The notes beneath the pieces are model-generated. The model searched no databases and was not told the origin of the DNA. It saw only the letters and a list, made by a program, of their open reading frames with translations. A program made the translations under genes and the position numbers. This document shows, piece after piece, positions 13,202-13,217 of a stretch of 13,217 bases of DNA (position 1 is its first letter; every line of letters starts with the position of its first letter). Location of the stretch: positions 1 through 13,217 of the forward strand of contig CAUDYH010000005.1 in NCBI GenBank assembly GCA_958453575.1, given 5' to 3'. The stretch comes from an uncultured Collinsella sp. GTDB taxonomy: Bacteria > Actinomycetota > Coriobacteriia > Coriobacteriales > Coriobacteriaceae.

Positions 13202-13217
13202 GCTGGCCTCCAAAATC

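Overview
The window is a gene-dense, high-G+C bacterial chromosome segment. Strong third-position G/C bias, long spurious antisense frames and GGGAC-centred intergenic palindromes suggest a gut actinobacterium of the class Coriobacteriia, most likely Collinsella or a near relative. This assignment is inferred from protein style and remembered genomes, not from a search. No tRNA, rRNA, CRISPR array, transposase or phage gene is visible, and no stretch without a gene exceeds about 205 bp.

Left part (1-2100): a two-gene regulatory unit. A SIS-domain protein of the fructosamine-6-phosphate deglycase (FrlB/FraB) type lies on the minus strand. Divergent from it, on the plus strand, is a GntR/HutC-family repressor. 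The 205-bp gap between them holds three copies of the octamer GCATACAA, good candidates for the repressor's operators. The repressor gene ends in a plus-strand terminator that runs up to the stop codon of the convergent neighbour. Downstream of the SIS gene is a 19-bp inverted repeat.

Right part (2098-13201): eight genes, all on the minus strand. In transcription order they are: a small Gln-rich single-pass membrane protein; RmuC; a fused ABC exporter half-transporter; endonuclease III (nth); the transcription-repair coupling factor (mfd); a PAP2-family membrane phosphatase; an L-threonine aldolase-type PLP enzyme; and a GNAT acetyltransferase of the phosphinothricin-acetyltransferase type. 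Three of them (rmuC, nth, mfd) are DNA-maintenance genes, giving a loose repair cluster. The rest look like ordinary housekeeping or accessory metabolism.

The junctions between minus-strand genes carry terminator-like hairpins. Several end only 15-35 bp before the next start codon (before nth, mfd and the GNAT gene), so these genes may depend on read-through. A large nested inverted repeat of about 100 bp separates mfd from the PAP2 gene. In both large inverted repeats, a non-pairing position on the plus strand becomes a G-U wobble on the minus strand, which points to selection on minus-strand RNA structure.

I see no convincing undescribed multi-gene system here. The best second looks are the operator set, the two RNA-like inverted repeats, the hairpins in front of start codons, and the shortened catalytic motif of the PAP2 protein. 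Start codons were chosen by ribosome binding sites and are shorter than the longest open frame for seven genes.
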